A stretch of 64,000 bases of DNA from Moritella sp. Urea-trap-13 (GTDB lineage Bacteria > Pseudomonadota > Gammaproteobacteria > Enterobacterales > Moritellaceae), in contig NZ_PJCA01000037.1 of NCBI RefSeq assembly GCF_002836355.1, positions 1 through 64,000 on the forward strand, in the 5' to 3' direction. The notes under the pieces were generated by a model that had not been told where the DNA came from, ran no database searches, and saw only the letters and a list, made by a program, of their open reading frames with translations. The position numbers and the translations under genes were made by a program. Shown in pieces: positions 37,676-48,139 of the stretch. How positions within the stretch are numbered: position 1 is the stretch's first letter; each line of letters begins with the position of its first letter.

Positions 37676-39235
37676 TCAGTCAATAATTTTAAAATGTCGC
37701 GGGCGTAAACCAAGCAGTAATAACGCCATAAAATAGCTTATTACGGCCAATCCAATTAAGCCTAACAAGCATAAACTGCTATCTAATAATCCCCAGGCAT
37801 ACCATTGCTGCATATCGGGGTTGGCATATTGAATTAAGCCAGCCATGAAACCAGCAGATAAGAAGAGCTTGGCAATCACTTTACCAGTATCAGCATTGAC
37901 CTTATACACACCCTCTTTATGCAGTCCCCAATAGAGTAAGCCGGCATTTAATGTCGCTGAACCCGCCGTCGCCAGTGCCAAACCAACATAACCAAAAGGG
38001 ATCGCTAAAATGATGTTAAAGCCCATATTACAGACCATGGCGATGATGCCAAACTTAACTGGAGTACGGGTGTCTTGGCGCGCATAGTAACCCGGCGCAA
38101 GCACTTTAATTAGCATGAAGCTAAGCAGTCCAGAACCATAAGCCATTAAGCTCATCGACGCCATCGATACATCATCCGCACCAAATTCGCCACGCATAAA
38201 CAATACTTTAAGCATTGGACCGGCGAGCACTATCATTCCCATCATTGCCGGAGTACCGAGTAATAGCACCACTCTCACACCCCAATCCATGGTTTGCTTA
38301 AACAGCGTGTCAGACCGTGCCGAATGGGTTCGAGACAGCGCCGGTAAAATCACCGTCGCAATCGCAATACCAAACAAACCAAGCGGAAATTCGAGTAAAC
38401 GGTCAGAGTAGTACAGCCAACTAATCGAACCTGTCATTAAAAATGAGGCGATGAATGTATCAAACAATAAATTAATTTGGCTTACTGATACCCCAAACAT
38501 CGCCGGTATCATTAATTTTCTAATTTTAGTCACGCCAGGATCACGCCAACCCCAGCGTGGTTTCACTAACATCTTTTGTTTTGCTAAAAATGGGATCTGG
38601 AATAAAAACTGAATTGCGCCACCGATAAATACCCCAATAGCCAGACCAATTTCAGGCTGTTCTAAATGAGGTGAAATGAACAATGCAGCGCCAATAATGG
38701 CGATATTTAAAAATACCGGCGTAAAGGCCGCAACAGCAAACTTACCCAAGGTGTTCAAAATTGCACCAGAAAGTGCTGTAAAAGTAATAAACCATAAATA
38801 AGGGAAAGTAATTTTTAACATAAATGAAGCGAGTTCAAATTTATGTGCATCCGGTCCATCATTCAGCCAATCGACAAACCAGCCAGCACCAAACAAAATA
38901 GTGATTAATGGCGAGCCGATCACCCCAAATAAGGTAACAATCGTCACTAATACCCCTAAGGTACCAGATACCGAGGCAATAAGTTGTTGCACTTTTTGTT
39001 TATCGCCAGTTTGTTGATATTCAGTAAGAACTGGCACGAAAGCCTGTGCAAATGCACCTTCAGCAAATAGTCGGCGTAAAAAATTAGGGATTTTATTAGC
39101 GAAGAAGAAAACATCGGCGGCGGCACCCGCTCCCATCAAGTTTGCAACAATAACATCTCGAACCAGTCCTAAAATACGCGAGATCATGGTCATCGAACTG
39201 ACGATAAGACCAGATTTTATTAATTTATTACTCAA
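37676..39235 (-). CDS. murJ: Lipid II flippase MurJ
   Basis: A 519-residue MOP-superfamily membrane protein with about 14 hydrophobic segments that flips lipid II to the periplasm. Seen: SMTMISRILGLVRDVIVANLMGAG (about 15-38), ADVFFFANKIPNFLRRLFAEGAFAQAFVPV (about 40-69) and a central GLFGIAIATVILPALSRTH. It diverges from rpsT, as in other gammaproteobacteria. Confidence 0.96.
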   Translation of the reverse strand: MSNKLIKSGLIVSSMTMISRILGLVRDVIVANLMGAGAAADVFFFANKIPNFLRRLFAEGAFAQAFVPVLTEYQQTGDKQKVQQLIASVSGTLGVLVTIVTLFGVIGSPLITILFGAGWFVDWLNDGPDAHKFELASFMLKITFPYLWFITFTALSGAILNTLGKFAVAAFTPVFLNIAIIGAALFISPHLEQPEIGLAIGVFIGGAIQFLFQIPFLAKQKMLVKPRWGWRDPGVTKIRKLMIPAMFGVSVSQINLLFDTFIASFLMTGSISWLYYSDRLLEFPLGLFGIAIATVILPALSRTHSARSDTLFKQTMDWGVRVVLLLGTPAMMGMIVLAGPMLKVLFMRGEFGADDVSMASMSLMAYGSGLLSFMLIKVLAPGYYARQDTRTPVKFGIIAMVCNMGFNIILAIPFGYVGLALATAGSATLNAGLLYWGLHKEGVYKVNADTGKVIAKLFLSAGFMAGLIQYANPDMQQWYAWGLLDSSLCLLGLIGLAVISYFMALLLLGLRPRHFKIID

Positions 39236-39358
39236 GAAATACCTTTTATGTCAATCAAGCCCTATTCGTGGGCCGCATTTGCTGCTAAAATATGTCCCAC
39301 ATCTTAACTGTCATTGCAGTTAGTTGCCAATATTTTGCCTGTTATTTACACAAAAATA

Positions 39359-39387
39359 TTGACAAATATCGTTAGGCAGGGCATATT
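39359..39387 (+). promoter_or_regulatory. rpsT promoter
   Basis: Consensus TTGACA (39359-39364), a 17-base spacer, then CATATT (39382-39387), about 48 bases before the rpsT start. Confidence 0.7.
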
Positions 39388-39434
39388 CCTCGCCTTTATA
39401 AAATTAACGTCTTTAGACATTTAGGAGTAGGACC

Positions 39435-39695
39435 TTGGCTAATATCAAGTCTGCTAAGAAACGCGCAATTCAATCTGAAAAACGCCGTAAGCACAACACT
39501 TCACGCCGTTCAATGATGCGTACACTAACTAAGAAAATTATCGTAGCTATCGCTGCTGGTAATAAAGAAGAAGCGACTGCTGCATTTATTGCTGCACAAC
39601 CGATTCTTGATCGTATGGCTACTAAAGGCCTGATCCACGCAAACAAAGCTGCTCGTGTTAAGAGCCGTCTTTCTGCTAAGATCAAAGCACTTTAA
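39435..39695 (+). CDS. rpsT: 30S ribosomal protein S20
   Basis: An 86-residue basic protein that binds 16S rRNA ([20 protein letters not shown]...). The start codon is TTG, after AGGAGTAGG. E. coli rpsT also starts with UUG, where the weak start is linked to autoregulated translation, so the codon choice appears conserved. Confidence 0.97.
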   Translation: MANIKSAKKRAIQSEKRRKHNTSRRSMMRTLTKKIIVAIAAGNKEEATAAFIAAQPILDRMATKGLIHANKAARVKSRLSAKIKAL

Positions 39696-39718
39696 TTATT
39701 GCTTTAATACGATAATGA

Positions 39719-39743
39719 AAAACCAGCTTTGGCTGGTTTTTTT
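39719..39743 (+). terminator. rpsT terminator
   Basis: AAACCAGC/GCTGGTTT stem, loop TTTG, T-rich tail. A tracts on the left also allow use by opposing nhaA transcripts. Confidence 0.88.
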
Positions 39744-39788
39744 ATATCTAAAAAATAATATTTCACGGTAATCAGTTATAATCTTCCC

Positions 39789-40997
39789 CTATCCAGACGC
39801 TTTGCCTTCAATTTCCACCTCATTTGTTGTCGTCGCACAAGCAAGTAGATAATATCCCAGTACCGCAGCCAAAGTAGACCCCATCAATATCCCCAACCGA
39901 GCCAGATCAGCCATCACCGGGTCGGTAAAGGCTAATGACGTAATAAACATCGACATCGTAAAACCAATACCACACAGCACAGATACCGCAAAAATTTGTT
40001 TAAAGTTAATGCCTTCAGGTAATGTCGCGATTTTAAACTTCACCGCTAACCAACTGATGCTAAAGATCCCCAAGGGTTTACCAATGAATAACCCTAATGC
40101 CACACCGATAGGTAGTGCTGACGTCATATCGCTGAATTGAATATTCGTTAACGAGACGCCGGCATTGGCAAATGCGAACAGCGGTAAGATGTAATATTTG
40201 GTCCAAGGGTGTAACCAACGAGCCAGTGTTTTCGCTGGCGAATGAGGATTTTCGACATCATCTTTATTATCTTGACGGTACATAGGGATGGCAAAACCAA
40301 TCACCACGCCAGCCAGTGTCGCATGCACACCTGATTTTAATACCGCCACCCAGAGCAGTGCGCCAACAATTAAATAAGGCGTTAAGCTCATGATATTGTA
40401 ACGATGCATTAACCACAATACGCTGATACAGGCACACGCTAAACTCAAAGATAATACTGACATTTCGGCGGTATAAAACAAGGCGATGATAATAATAACC
40501 CCCAAATCATCGATAATCGCCAGCGCTAATAAAAATACTTTCAGATTCAGCGGCACGCGCTTACCCAGCAATGACAATACCCCCAATGCAAACGCGATAT
40601 CTGTTGCAGCAGGAATAGCCCAGCCTTTAACGGCTTCGGGATTAACGCCATTAAAACTTAAATACACCAGTGCTGGTGCAAACATACCACCAGCAGCTGC
40701 AATGATAGGAAACAGTGATTTTTTACGACTCGCGAGCGCACCTTCAACCAATTCTTGTTTTACTTCTAAACCAATCAACAAAAAAAATACCGCCATCAGA
40801 CCGTCATTAATCCAATGGCTGAATGATTTATTGATATCAATATTGGCCACACGCACTTGGATCTCGGTGTGTAAGAAATTCAAATATAATTCAGAAAATG
40901 GCGAGTTAGCCACGATCATCGCTAATATAGCTGCAATGATAAGGAGTACCCCTCCCGATGACTCAGTTCGTAAGAATTGTGTTAAAGATTTATACAC
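39789..40997 (-). CDS. nhaA: Na+/H+ antiporter NhaA
   Basis: A 402-residue inner-membrane antiporter exchanging internal Na+ for H+, important for sodium and alkaline stress in marine bacteria. Seen: [21 protein letters not shown] (about 62-82), [19 protein letters not shown] with the adjacent transport Asp pair (about 163-164), and [15 protein letters not shown] near the C-terminus. No nhaR regulator is next to it; the upstream gap shows no clear operator. Confidence 0.96.
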   Translation of the reverse strand: MYKSLTQFLRTESSGGVLLIIAAILAMIVANSPFSELYLNFLHTEIQVRVANIDINKSFSHWINDGLMAVFFLLIGLEVKQELVEGALASRKKSLFPIIAAAGGMFAPALVYLSFNGVNPEAVKGWAIPAATDIAFALGVLSLLGKRVPLNLKVFLLALAIIDDLGVIIIIALFYTAEMSVLSLSLACACISVLWLMHRYNIMSLTPYLIVGALLWVAVLKSGVHATLAGVVIGFAIPMYRQDNKDDVENPHSPAKTLARWLHPWTKYYILPLFAFANAGVSLTNIQFSDMTSALPIGVALGLFIGKPLGIFSISWLAVKFKIATLPEGINFKQIFAVSVLCGIGFTMSMFITSLAFTDPVMADLARLGILMGSTLAAVLGYYLLACATTTNEVEIEGKASG

Positions 40998-41165
40998 TTC
41001 AGCCTCCTTGCTTATTATTGGGTAGTTGTACTGAATAAATAATCAAAAGCATCAACCACATAAATTTAGTATAGAAAGTTCACAAAGATTTAACCTTTAA
41101 ATTTATTAAATTCGCTATATTGGTATGCATTAATTGTTTTGCTCATCCTATTTAGGTAATTATTA

Positions 41166-42191
41166 ATGCCATTGAAACCCCAACAACAGCAAACATTGCC
41201 CGAACTTGTGCAACTAGAAAGGTTAATTGCATTAGGTGGTAAACATCTGCACAGCGAAATTTTAGCCCACGTATCTCACCAGGAGTCGAGCTACCCGCTT
41301 TATTCTGTCAGCATGGGATCACAAGATCCGAATGTCCCAGTCGTCGCTTTCATTGGTGGTATACACGGTGTAGAACGTATCGGTACTCAAGTTATCTTGG
41401 CCTTATTTGAAAGCCTGATTCGACGATTAAACTGGGATCAATCCCTGCACCAAGAACTCAACCAAGTCCGATTAGTCTTCCTGCCATTAATGAATCCCAT
41501 CGGTATGCTTAACAATAGTCGAGCCAATGGTAATGGCATCGACTTGATGCGTAACGCCCCTATTGATGCAGTTGGCAGAGTGCCTTGGCTAGTCGGCGGA
41601 CAGCGTATTAGCCCTATTTTACCTTGGTATCGGGGTAAAAAAGGTAAGGTGATGGAACATGAATCACGGGTATTGGTTGAACATATTAGCCAACAGCTAT
41701 TAACCGCGCCATTTAGTATTGCACTCGACTGTCACTCTGGTTTTGGCTTTAATAATCAGCTCTGGTTCCCTTATGCAAAATCTAAGCAACCTATCCCGCA
41801 CCTTGCCGAGATATTTAAATTACGCAAGATGCTTATCGAAACCTATCCACATCAAGATTATGTGTTCGAACCACAGGCTAGAAATTACATGACGCACGGC
41901 GACCTATGGGATTATTTATACGACAAATCACTGAATCTCAATACCACGTTTCTGCCACTGACATTAGAAATGGGGTCTTGGACTTGGATCAAAAAGAACC
42001 CACTGCAGGTATTCCAATCCAGTGGTATTTTCCACCCTATTGAGCCCCATCGTATTAAACGGGTATTACGGCAGCACCATGTTCTCATGGAATTTTTAAT
42101 CAAGGTAACCAGCTCTTATACCCACTGGCTACCACAACTCAACAAGGAACGTAGCCATGCTGATGCAACCTCGCTCTGGTACACTGAATAA
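41166..42191 (+). CDS. M14-like zinc carboxypeptidase/deacylase (DUF2817 type)
   Basis: A 341-residue cytoplasmic-looking protein without a signal peptide. Zinc-site pattern of the M14 family: GGIHGVE (HxxE, about 64-70), a later His in LDCHSGFG (about 190-197), and candidate catalytic Glu in LTLEMGSWTW (about 270). Members cleave peptides or deacylate small molecules; the substrate here is unknown. Its 3' end overlaps the next gene, an alpha/beta hydrolase, by 35 bp, so the two hydrolases are probably co-translated and may act in sequence. Confidence 0.75.
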   Translation: MPLKPQQQQTLPELVQLERLIALGGKHLHSEILAHVSHQESSYPLYSVSMGSQDPNVPVVAFIGGIHGVERIGTQVILALFESLIRRLNWDQSLHQELNQVRLVFLPLMNPIGMLNNSRANGNGIDLMRNAPIDAVGRVPWLVGGQRISPILPWYRGKKGKVMEHESRVLVEHISQQLLTAPFSIALDCHSGFGFNNQLWFPYAKSKQPIPHLAEIFKLRKMLIETYPHQDYVFEPQARNYMTHGDLWDYLYDKSLNLNTTFLPLTLEMGSWTWIKKNPLQVFQSSGIFHPIEPHRIKRVLRQHHVLMEFLIKVTSSYTHWLPQLNKERSHADATSLWYTE

Positions 42192-42972
42192 TCCGTCAAC
42201 AACGATAAATACAGAATCAACGTGGTTATTAGTCCGCGGCTTATATCGACAACAGCGACACTGGGAGGCGTTTCCGTCCCAACTAGCCCTACAACTCAAT
42301 AGTCAAGTTTTATGCTGTGATATCGCTGGTACAGGCCTGCAATGGCAAGCGACAACACCAATCTCAATCACAGGCATCATGCGACGACTGCGGAATGCGT
42401 TTAGACAGCAACATCCTCACGTGAGTTATCCGATTCGATTATTGGGTATTTCGATGGGAGGCATGATCTGTAGTGAATGGGCCAAACATTTTCCCAATGA
42501 GATCCAGCGGATGGTGTTTATTAATACCAGTTTCAAACAATTCAGTCCTCTTTATCAGCGTTTAAAACCGTATAACATCACTACGCTTATCAAGATATTA
42601 TGCAGTTCGCCATTAGCACAAGAACAAGCCATTTTAACCATGACCAGTCATACCCAACACAGACAATTACACAGTCATCAAATGTTAGCGCAGCGTTGGT
42701 GTGAATATGCTCAGCAACAACCTGTTAGCCGGAATAATGCCCTACGCCAACTGTATGCGGCCAGCCGCTTTAGTCAACCCGTAAACGCTCCCATTGAGTC
42801 TATTTTGTTACTGGCGAGCACACGAGACCAGCTCGTTGATGTCCGTTGCAGCACCGCTATTGCCAAAAAATGGCAGTGCCCAATCCATTATCATCCCACC
42901 GCAGGTCATGATTTACCACTCGATGACGGTAACTGGGTTTGTCAGAAGATCGCAGACTGGCTCACAGAATAG
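42157..42972 (+). CDS. Alpha/beta hydrolase
   Basis: 271 residues with the alpha/beta hydrolase fold. The nucleophile elbow GISMGG is near 98-103 and a candidate acid lies in STRDQLVD (about 220-227). The catalytic His is in TAGHDLPLDD (about 248-257). No signal peptide. AAGGA is correctly spaced before the start, so the 35-bp overlap with the upstream peptidase gene is real. The substrate is unknown. Together with the following acyltransferase it suggests lipid or acyl-amide metabolism, which is inference from context. Confidence 0.8.
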   Translation: MLMQPRSGTLNNPSTTINTESTWLLVRGLYRQQRHWEAFPSQLALQLNSQVLCCDIAGTGLQWQATTPISITGIMRRLRNAFRQQHPHVSYPIRLLGISMGGMICSEWAKHFPNEIQRMVFINTSFKQFSPLYQRLKPYNITTLIKILCSSPLAQEQAILTMTSHTQHRQLHSHQMLAQRWCEYAQQQPVSRNNALRQLYAASRFSQPVNAPIESILLLASTRDQLVDVRCSTAIAKKWQCPIHYHPTAGHDLPLDDGNWVCQKIADWLTE

Positions 42973-43068
42973 GACTGTCACAGGTCATTCAATTGCCATA
43001 AAAAACCACTAAAAATGTCATCTTCGACTTCTATGATAAAGCCATCAATAATCTAAAGGATGAAGATT

Positions 43069-44808
43069 ATGCTCAACGTAGAAGCGGAAATAAACCAACG
43101 TTATCCCGATTTTTTGCATAAAAAAACCACCCGCCTTATCGCCAAACCTATGTTGGCGACACTCAGATTGCTGTTTCATGAACGCGAATTACGCCAGTTT
43201 GGTGAAACCTATGCTCACCTCACCGGTATCGAGTTTATCGAACAAGTATTCGAGCATTTTAGTTTTAGTTATTCAGTACGCCCGAATGAGATCGAACGCA
43301 TTCCAGCAACCGGTAAAGCCGTGATAATCGCTAACCATCCCATCGGCACACTTGATGGGATGGCGCTGCTTAAAATGGTAAGTAAGGTACGCCCAGACGT
43401 GAAGGTAGTCGCTAATGATATGCTCATGATCATCAAACCGGTGCGCGATTATTTATTACCGGTAGATAATATGAATGGCGGTACTGCAGGCGAACGCTTA
43501 CAAGCAATCAAATCGCACCTCAAGGACGAAGGTGTGGTAATCATGTTTCCGGCGGGTGAAGTATCGCGTATTAGCCCGCAAGGCGTGAAAGACGGTAAAT
43601 GGCGCAATGGTTTTTTACGTATCGCCAGCAGTATCCAAGCGCCGATTATTCCCATTTATATCAATGCTAAAAATTCACTTTTTTTCTACAGCTTATCGAT
43701 GTTATCTAAGCCCATATCAACCTTGTGGCTGATCCGTGAAATGTTTAAACACGCGCATAACTCGGTATCGATTCGCATTGGTGAACAAATTAACTACGAT
43801 ACTTATCAAGCATTAGATTTACCGATTAATACCAAAACCGGGCTATTTCGTAAGCATCTCTACCGATTAACCAAAGATAAACCGTCTATTTTCAGCACCC
43901 AGTCAGCCATTGCTCACCCTGAAAACAAAGCCTTATTGCGCGGTGAGATACACGCTTGCCAGAAGATAAGTGAAAGCCGCGATGGCAAACAAATTTACTG
44001 CTACCGCCATCAAGCCAACTCCACCATCATGCGTGAAATAGGTCGTTTGCGAGAAGAGTCATTCCGCTTAGTCGGTGAAGGCACGGGCGAACGCCGCGAC
44101 GTGGATATCTACGATAACTCTTATGTGCATATCTTATTGTGGGATGATAAAGAACTGGAATTAATCGGCGCTTATCGGTTATTAGAAACCAACAAAGTGG
44201 GTTTGGCCAACGTACAGCAACAACTCTACAGCGCGACCCTGTTTGATTATCATGCAGCAATGAGTCCTTATCTCAGCTCTGGTATCGAACTCGGCCGTAG
44301 TTTTATTCAGCCAAAATATTGGGGCACGCGCTGTCTGGAATACTTGTGGCAAGGGATCATGGAATATATTATTCAGCACAGTGGTTGTCGCTACCTGTTT
44401 GGTACGGTGAGTATCAGTAACAGCTATTCGCAACCTGCAAAAGAGCTGCTGGTATATTACTATCAGCACTTCTACGGTAATCCGAGTAATGTTGCCACGG
44501 CGACCATGCCATTTCGCTTATCAGAACAAGCCTGCTTACGTTTGACTGACTTATTCGCTAATACCGACACCGAATCAGGCATGGTCATTTTAAAGGCCCA
44601 GCTTAATCATATGGGTTTTAGTGTGCCGACCTTGTTTAAGCAATATACCAAGTTATGTAAACCCGGTGGCGTGCAGATTTTTGATTTCAATATTGACCCA
44701 AGCTTCAATCATTGCATCGATGGTTTGATCGTATTAGACCTGAGCCAATTTACCGATAAGAATAAAAAGCGTTTTAACGCGCAAGCGCTGCAACTCGAAC
44801 ACGCTTAG
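43069..44808 (+). CDS. OlsF-like bifunctional acyltransferase (ornithine-lipid type)
   Basis: 579 residues in two halves. About 60-270 is a PlsC-type lysophospholipid acyltransferase with motif NHPIGTLDG (NHx4D) and FPAGEVSR. About 300-560 is a GNAT-type domain resembling OlsB (RLREESFRLVGEGTGERRDVDIYD, ELGRSFIQPKYWG). Known: OlsF of Serratia has this fused layout (OlsA-like then OlsB-like) and makes ornithine lipids in one polypeptide. Start ATG at 43069 was preferred over 43060 because AAGGA lies eight bases before it. Domain order seen by eye; substrate amino acid unknown. Confidence 0.75.
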   Translation: MLNVEAEINQRYPDFLHKKTTRLIAKPMLATLRLLFHERELRQFGETYAHLTGIEFIEQVFEHFSFSYSVRPNEIERIPATGKAVIIANHPIGTLDGMALLKMVSKVRPDVKVVANDMLMIIKPVRDYLLPVDNMNGGTAGERLQAIKSHLKDEGVVIMFPAGEVSRISPQGVKDGKWRNGFLRIASSIQAPIIPIYINAKNSLFFYSLSMLSKPISTLWLIREMFKHAHNSVSIRIGEQINYDTYQALDLPINTKTGLFRKHLYRLTKDKPSIFSTQSAIAHPENKALLRGEIHACQKISESRDGKQIYCYRHQANSTIMREIGRLREESFRLVGEGTGERRDVDIYDNSYVHILLWDDKELELIGAYRLLETNKVGLANVQQQLYSATLFDYHAAMSPYLSSGIELGRSFIQPKYWGTRCLEYLWQGIMEYIIQHSGCRYLFGTVSISNSYSQPAKELLVYYYQHFYGNPSNVATATMPFRLSEQACLRLTDLFANTDTESGMVILKAQLNHMGFSVPTLFKQYTKLCKPGGVQIFDFNIDPSFNHCIDGLIVLDLSQFTDKNKKRFNAQALQLEHA

Positions 44809-44825
44809 TCGCCACTGCTAACACA

Positions 44826-44858
44826 CTATTATCGCTGCGAGTAACTCAGCGATAATAG
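44826..44858 (+). terminator. Hairpin after the OlsF-like gene
   Basis: A perfect 12-bp stem CTATTATCGCTG/CAGCGATAATAG with a 9-base loop, 18 bases after the stop. The T run is poor, so it is a weak terminator or an mRNA 3'-end stabiliser. Confidence 0.5.
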
Positions 44859-44966
44859 CTGCTATTTACTACATTCTTATTTGTAACATCTACTGATCTA
44901 TGTAAAGATCCTGCCCATGCAAATAATGCACAATAATTAATGTATAACAATAAAAGTGAGTAATCG

Positions 44967-45818
44967 ATGAAGCAGTATCTTGATTTATGTACACGAATAG
45001 TGGAACAAGGTGTTTGGGTTGAAAATGAACGTACCGGAAAACGCTGTTTAACCGTAATCAATGCTGATCTCACTTATGACGTAGCAAACAATGAGTTTCC
45101 GTTAGTGACGACCCGTAAAAGCTTTTGGAAATCAGCCATTGCCGAGATTATTGGTTACATCCGTGGTTATGATAATGCCGCTGATTTTCGCGCATTAGGC
45201 ACCAAAACCTGGGATGCTAATGCCAATGACAACCCTGTTTGGTTAGCAAGCCCACACCGTAAAGGTGAAGATGACATGGGTTATGTCTATGGCGCCTGTG
45301 CGCGTAATTGGGTGAAACCACAAGGTGGTACTGTCGATTTACTACGTCAAATCATTGATGACTTAACGAACGGTATTGATAACCGTGGCGAGATCTTAAC
45401 CTTCTTCAATCCGGGCGCATTTGAACTGGGTTGTTTACGCCCATGCATGTACAGCCATCACTTCTCATTGCTGGGTGATACGCTATACCTAAACAGCACT
45501 CAACGTTCGTGTGACGTCCCTTTAGGTCTAAACTTCAATATGGTGCAAGTTCATGTATTACTGGCGCTTGTCGCTCAGATTACTGGCCATAAAGCCGGTC
45601 AGGCATACCACAAGATTGTCAATGCGCATATTTATGAAGATCAGCTGGAATTGATGCGTGACGTGCAATTAAAACGTGAGCCATTACCACTGCCTAAGCT
45701 ACACATCAATCCGAAAATTAAGACATTGGAAGATTTAGAAACCTGGGTAACTATGGCTGATTTTGAAGTGTCAGATTACCAGCATCATGATGCGATTAAA
45801 TATCCATTTTCAGTTTAA
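44967..45818 (+). CDS. thyA: Thymidylate synthase
   Basis: Methylates dUMP to dTMP with methylenetetrahydrofolate. 283 residues. Seen: [15 protein letters not shown] (about 47-61), catalytic Cys in [15 protein letters not shown] (about 152-166), [14 protein letters not shown] (about 178-191) and [10 protein letters not shown] (about 226-235). In E. coli it directly follows lgt. Here lgt is 7.6 kb away on the other strand, with the dms cluster and a GGDEF/EAL gene between. Confidence 0.97.
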   Translation: MKQYLDLCTRIVEQGVWVENERTGKRCLTVINADLTYDVANNEFPLVTTRKSFWKSAIAEIIGYIRGYDNAADFRALGTKTWDANANDNPVWLASPHRKGEDDMGYVYGACARNWVKPQGGTVDLLRQIIDDLTNGIDNRGEILTFFNPGAFELGCLRPCMYSHHFSLLGDTLYLNSTQRSCDVPLGLNFNMVQVHVLLALVAQITGHKAGQAYHKIVNAHIYEDQLELMRDVQLKREPLPLPKLHINPKIKTLEDLETWVTMADFEVSDYQHHDAIKYPFSV

Positions 45819-45948
45819 ATTTAAGGCCAGTGTATAACGTACATTGGCCATTTTATGGTCCAGCAGGCAACACTCAGCGTTGTAGCTGTCATAAAGAATA
45901 GAATTTCAGTCTAGATAACTCGACAGAGCTGAAGGTTAGTTGAAATAG

Positions 45949-46572
45949 CTAAACATCTAACTGCATGGTAATAACTGAAAATGGACAAGCTTGCTTGCAC
46001 CTTGAGCATCCATCACACGATTGAACATCAAGTTGCGGTTGCTTGAATGAAGTTATCGAAATCGCTTGATGTGGACATTGAATAGCGCAAAGTTCACATT
46101 CACCAAATAAGCTATTTTGACAGTTTTTAGCAAATTGAGGTCTGAGTTGAATATCCTTTTCAGTACCGTGCAGCGCCCCCGTAGGACACGATTGTTGACA
46201 CTCACCACACTGGCTACAATATCCATAATCGAGTATCAGTTCGGGTAATGCTCCATTTAGGATGATGACTTTCTCAGGACAAGCAGACTCACATTCGCCA
46301 CACCCGGTGCAAATATTTTGAAACAAACTCTCGTTAATTGCACCAGGAGGGCGAGCAACCTGTTTGATGACCTGACTGTCTCTAAGTAATTCAGCCACAA
46401 AACTGGTGTCTTGCACTGCATTGTTCGATGCAGTGCAGCCAGAGCTTGTGGTGTCAGCACGTCTGCCACCTTCATTTTTAGTTCCCGAGACAAAAGCACG
46501 AAATAAACCACGGCGACTAATGGTTTTATTTTCCAAATAGGCTTTGTAGTAACGTTCGTCCTTTGCTCTCAT
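45949..46572 (-). CDS. NapF-like accessory ferredoxin of the DMSO reductase cluster
   Basis: 207 residues with four cysteine clusters of the 4Fe-4S type: CTGCGECESACP (about 88-99), CSQCGECQQSCP (about 118-129), CELCAIQCP (about 155-163) and CDGCSRCKQACP (about 184-195). A basic N-terminus includes SRRGLF, as in NapF. Known: NapF-type ferredoxins assist maturation or electron supply of periplasmic molybdoenzymes. It is the last gene of the dms operon, one base after the chaperone gene. Confidence 0.82.
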   Translation of the reverse strand: MRAKDERYYKAYLENKTISRRGLFRAFVSGTKNEGGRRADTTSSGCTASNNAVQDTSFVAELLRDSQVIKQVARPPGAINESLFQNICTGCGECESACPEKVIILNGALPELILDYGYCSQCGECQQSCPTGALHGTEKDIQLRPQFAKNCQNSLFGECELCAIQCPHQAISITSFKQPQLDVQSCDGCSRCKQACPFSVITMQLDV

Positions 46573-46573
46573 T

Positions 46574-47215
46574 TTAACGGTACACCTTCAACTCTGCAGG
46601 TGTAAGCTGCCACGCTTCTTGAACGTCCATGCAAAACGCTTTGGCAAGATTGGCTAAACTACGATAACTACTCGTTTTAGCGTGCTTTGCAACCAGCGCT
46701 AAGTAGTGTAAACACCAAGGTAAAAGATGCTGCGAAAATAGCTGTTCCACTAATGCCTGATCTTGATGTTGTTCTATGATTTGGCTAACCGCAAACAGCA
46801 TCAGGCCAAACTGGTCCTCAGGTTCTCGCATACCAGTATTGAGCTCGATATCATGTTGTTTCAAGAATCGACGATAGCGAAGTGTGGAATCGCCAAAGAT
46901 AACCTGCTCTCTATCGAGATAAACCGATCCCCAAGGGGGCGCAACCATGATCTCGCCGCCTTCGAACAGCAAGAAAAAGTCATCGTTAATTACGTCGCTA
47001 TTTTCGGATTCAATCGCATTCACTATGTCGCCAAATCCATTTTCAGTCAGATCCTCATTGCCTTTTATCGCATCAATGATCGCACGATTATTTTCATGTG
47101 TCAGCGGAAAATAAAACAATGAACCAAAGATCTTACTCATGGTATTAAGGTCATCAATCAGAAATTCATTCGATGTTTCATTGTGACCTTGATGATTTAC
47201 ATTAGATTTTTGCAT
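46574..47215 (-). CDS. dmsD: TorD/DmsD-family molybdoenzyme chaperone
   Basis: A 213-residue all-helical cytoplasmic chaperone that binds the twin-arginine leader of DmsA and helps cofactor loading before export. Seen: the family-type PPWGSVYLDREQVIFGDSTL (about 95-114), followed by PEDQFGLMLFAVSQI (about 135-149). It sits 80 bp after dmsC. The assignment to the TorD/DmsD family is clear. The specific partner is inferred from the operon. Confidence 0.85.
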   Translation of the reverse strand: MQKSNVNHQGHNETSNEFLIDDLNTMSKIFGSLFYFPLTHENNRAIIDAIKGNEDLTENGFGDIVNAIESENSDVINDDFFLLFEGGEIMVAPPWGSVYLDREQVIFGDSTLRYRRFLKQHDIELNTGMREPEDQFGLMLFAVSQIIEQHQDQALVEQLFSQHLLPWCLHYLALVAKHAKTSSYRSLANLAKAFCMDVQEAWQLTPAELKVYR

Positions 47216-47295
47216 AAAGAAGAAAACTCAAAATGATAAAAAACAGAGGGGAAGTACTTCCCCTCATTAAACTGACACCGTGTAGCCGCGCAGTA

Positions 47296-48138
47296 TTACA
47301 TGCCAACCGTCATATGCAGGTTGAAGAAAATCGTACGGCCAAGCAGTTCTGCAAAGAACACCATAGCGAAGCCAACTAGGGCGATTGCTAGGTTTGATTT
47401 TTCACGTCTAAAGCACGCCAATGCAATAGCGGAGCCAGCTATAATCAATACGATACGGATGCCTTGTAGGCAACCCATATTTACAACCAAATCACTGGCA
47501 GCAACCACAGAAGAGTTAATATCTGCTAGCGCAGCCATTTGACCAAGCGTCATCACAATCATGGCAATCACACCCACAACAACAACGGCTTGAATAGCAC
47601 GGCTGTATTTCGCATTATCAAACTGAGCAGAGTGAATCAGAATAAGCGCGAACAACGAACCCGATACCAACATAGTCAATAAGAATGACCACCAAGTGTA
47701 CGGCGTATCCCATGTAGGAACCGTATTAATTAAGTACACATTGACCATTGAATACATGAAAGCAACGCCTGCTATCATCCCCAACACCATCAATACTTTG
47801 CGTAGTCCTTCGGGGCCTTTTTTCAACACATCAAGTAGCCAGTAGAAACCACCAAATGCGAAGAACAATGATCCCGTTAGGATTTCATTAGAAAGCCAAC
47901 TGCTACCGACTTGATTGAGCGCATTCATTGCACGCATCGGGCTACCAAGGTGAGCCGTCGACGCCATGAAGCCAAGCCCCATCAAAACCCACACAAAAAA
48001 CATATTACGCGTGATTTTGTCCTTAACCCCCACTCGCGAATCGATCACAAGGTTTGTTAGACTCATGATTAAAAATGCGCCTACCGCAGTTTGAGCAAAG
48101 ACCGTAAATAAGACCAAAGGCCATTCATGAAAAGCCAT
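47296..48138 (-). CDS. dmsC: DMSO reductase membrane anchor subunit DmsC
   Basis: A 280-residue protein with eight or so membrane helices that anchors DmsAB and oxidises menaquinol. Seen: N-terminal FHEWPLVLFTVFAQTAVGAFLI and AHLGSPMRAMNALNQVGSSWLSNEIL (about 61-86), both typical of DmsC. One base separates it from dmsB. Confidence 0.92.
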   Translation of the reverse strand: MAFHEWPLVLFTVFAQTAVGAFLIMSLTNLVIDSRVGVKDKITRNMFFVWVLMGLGFMASTAHLGSPMRAMNALNQVGSSWLSNEILTGSLFFAFGGFYWLLDVLKKGPEGLRKVLMVLGMIAGVAFMYSMVNVYLINTVPTWDTPYTWWSFLLTMLVSGSLFALILIHSAQFDNAKYSRAIQAVVVVGVIAMIVMTLGQMAALADINSSVVAASDLVVNMGCLQGIRIVLIIAGSAIALACFRREKSNLAIALVGFAMVFFAELLGRTIFFNLHMTVGM

Positions 48139-48139
48139 A

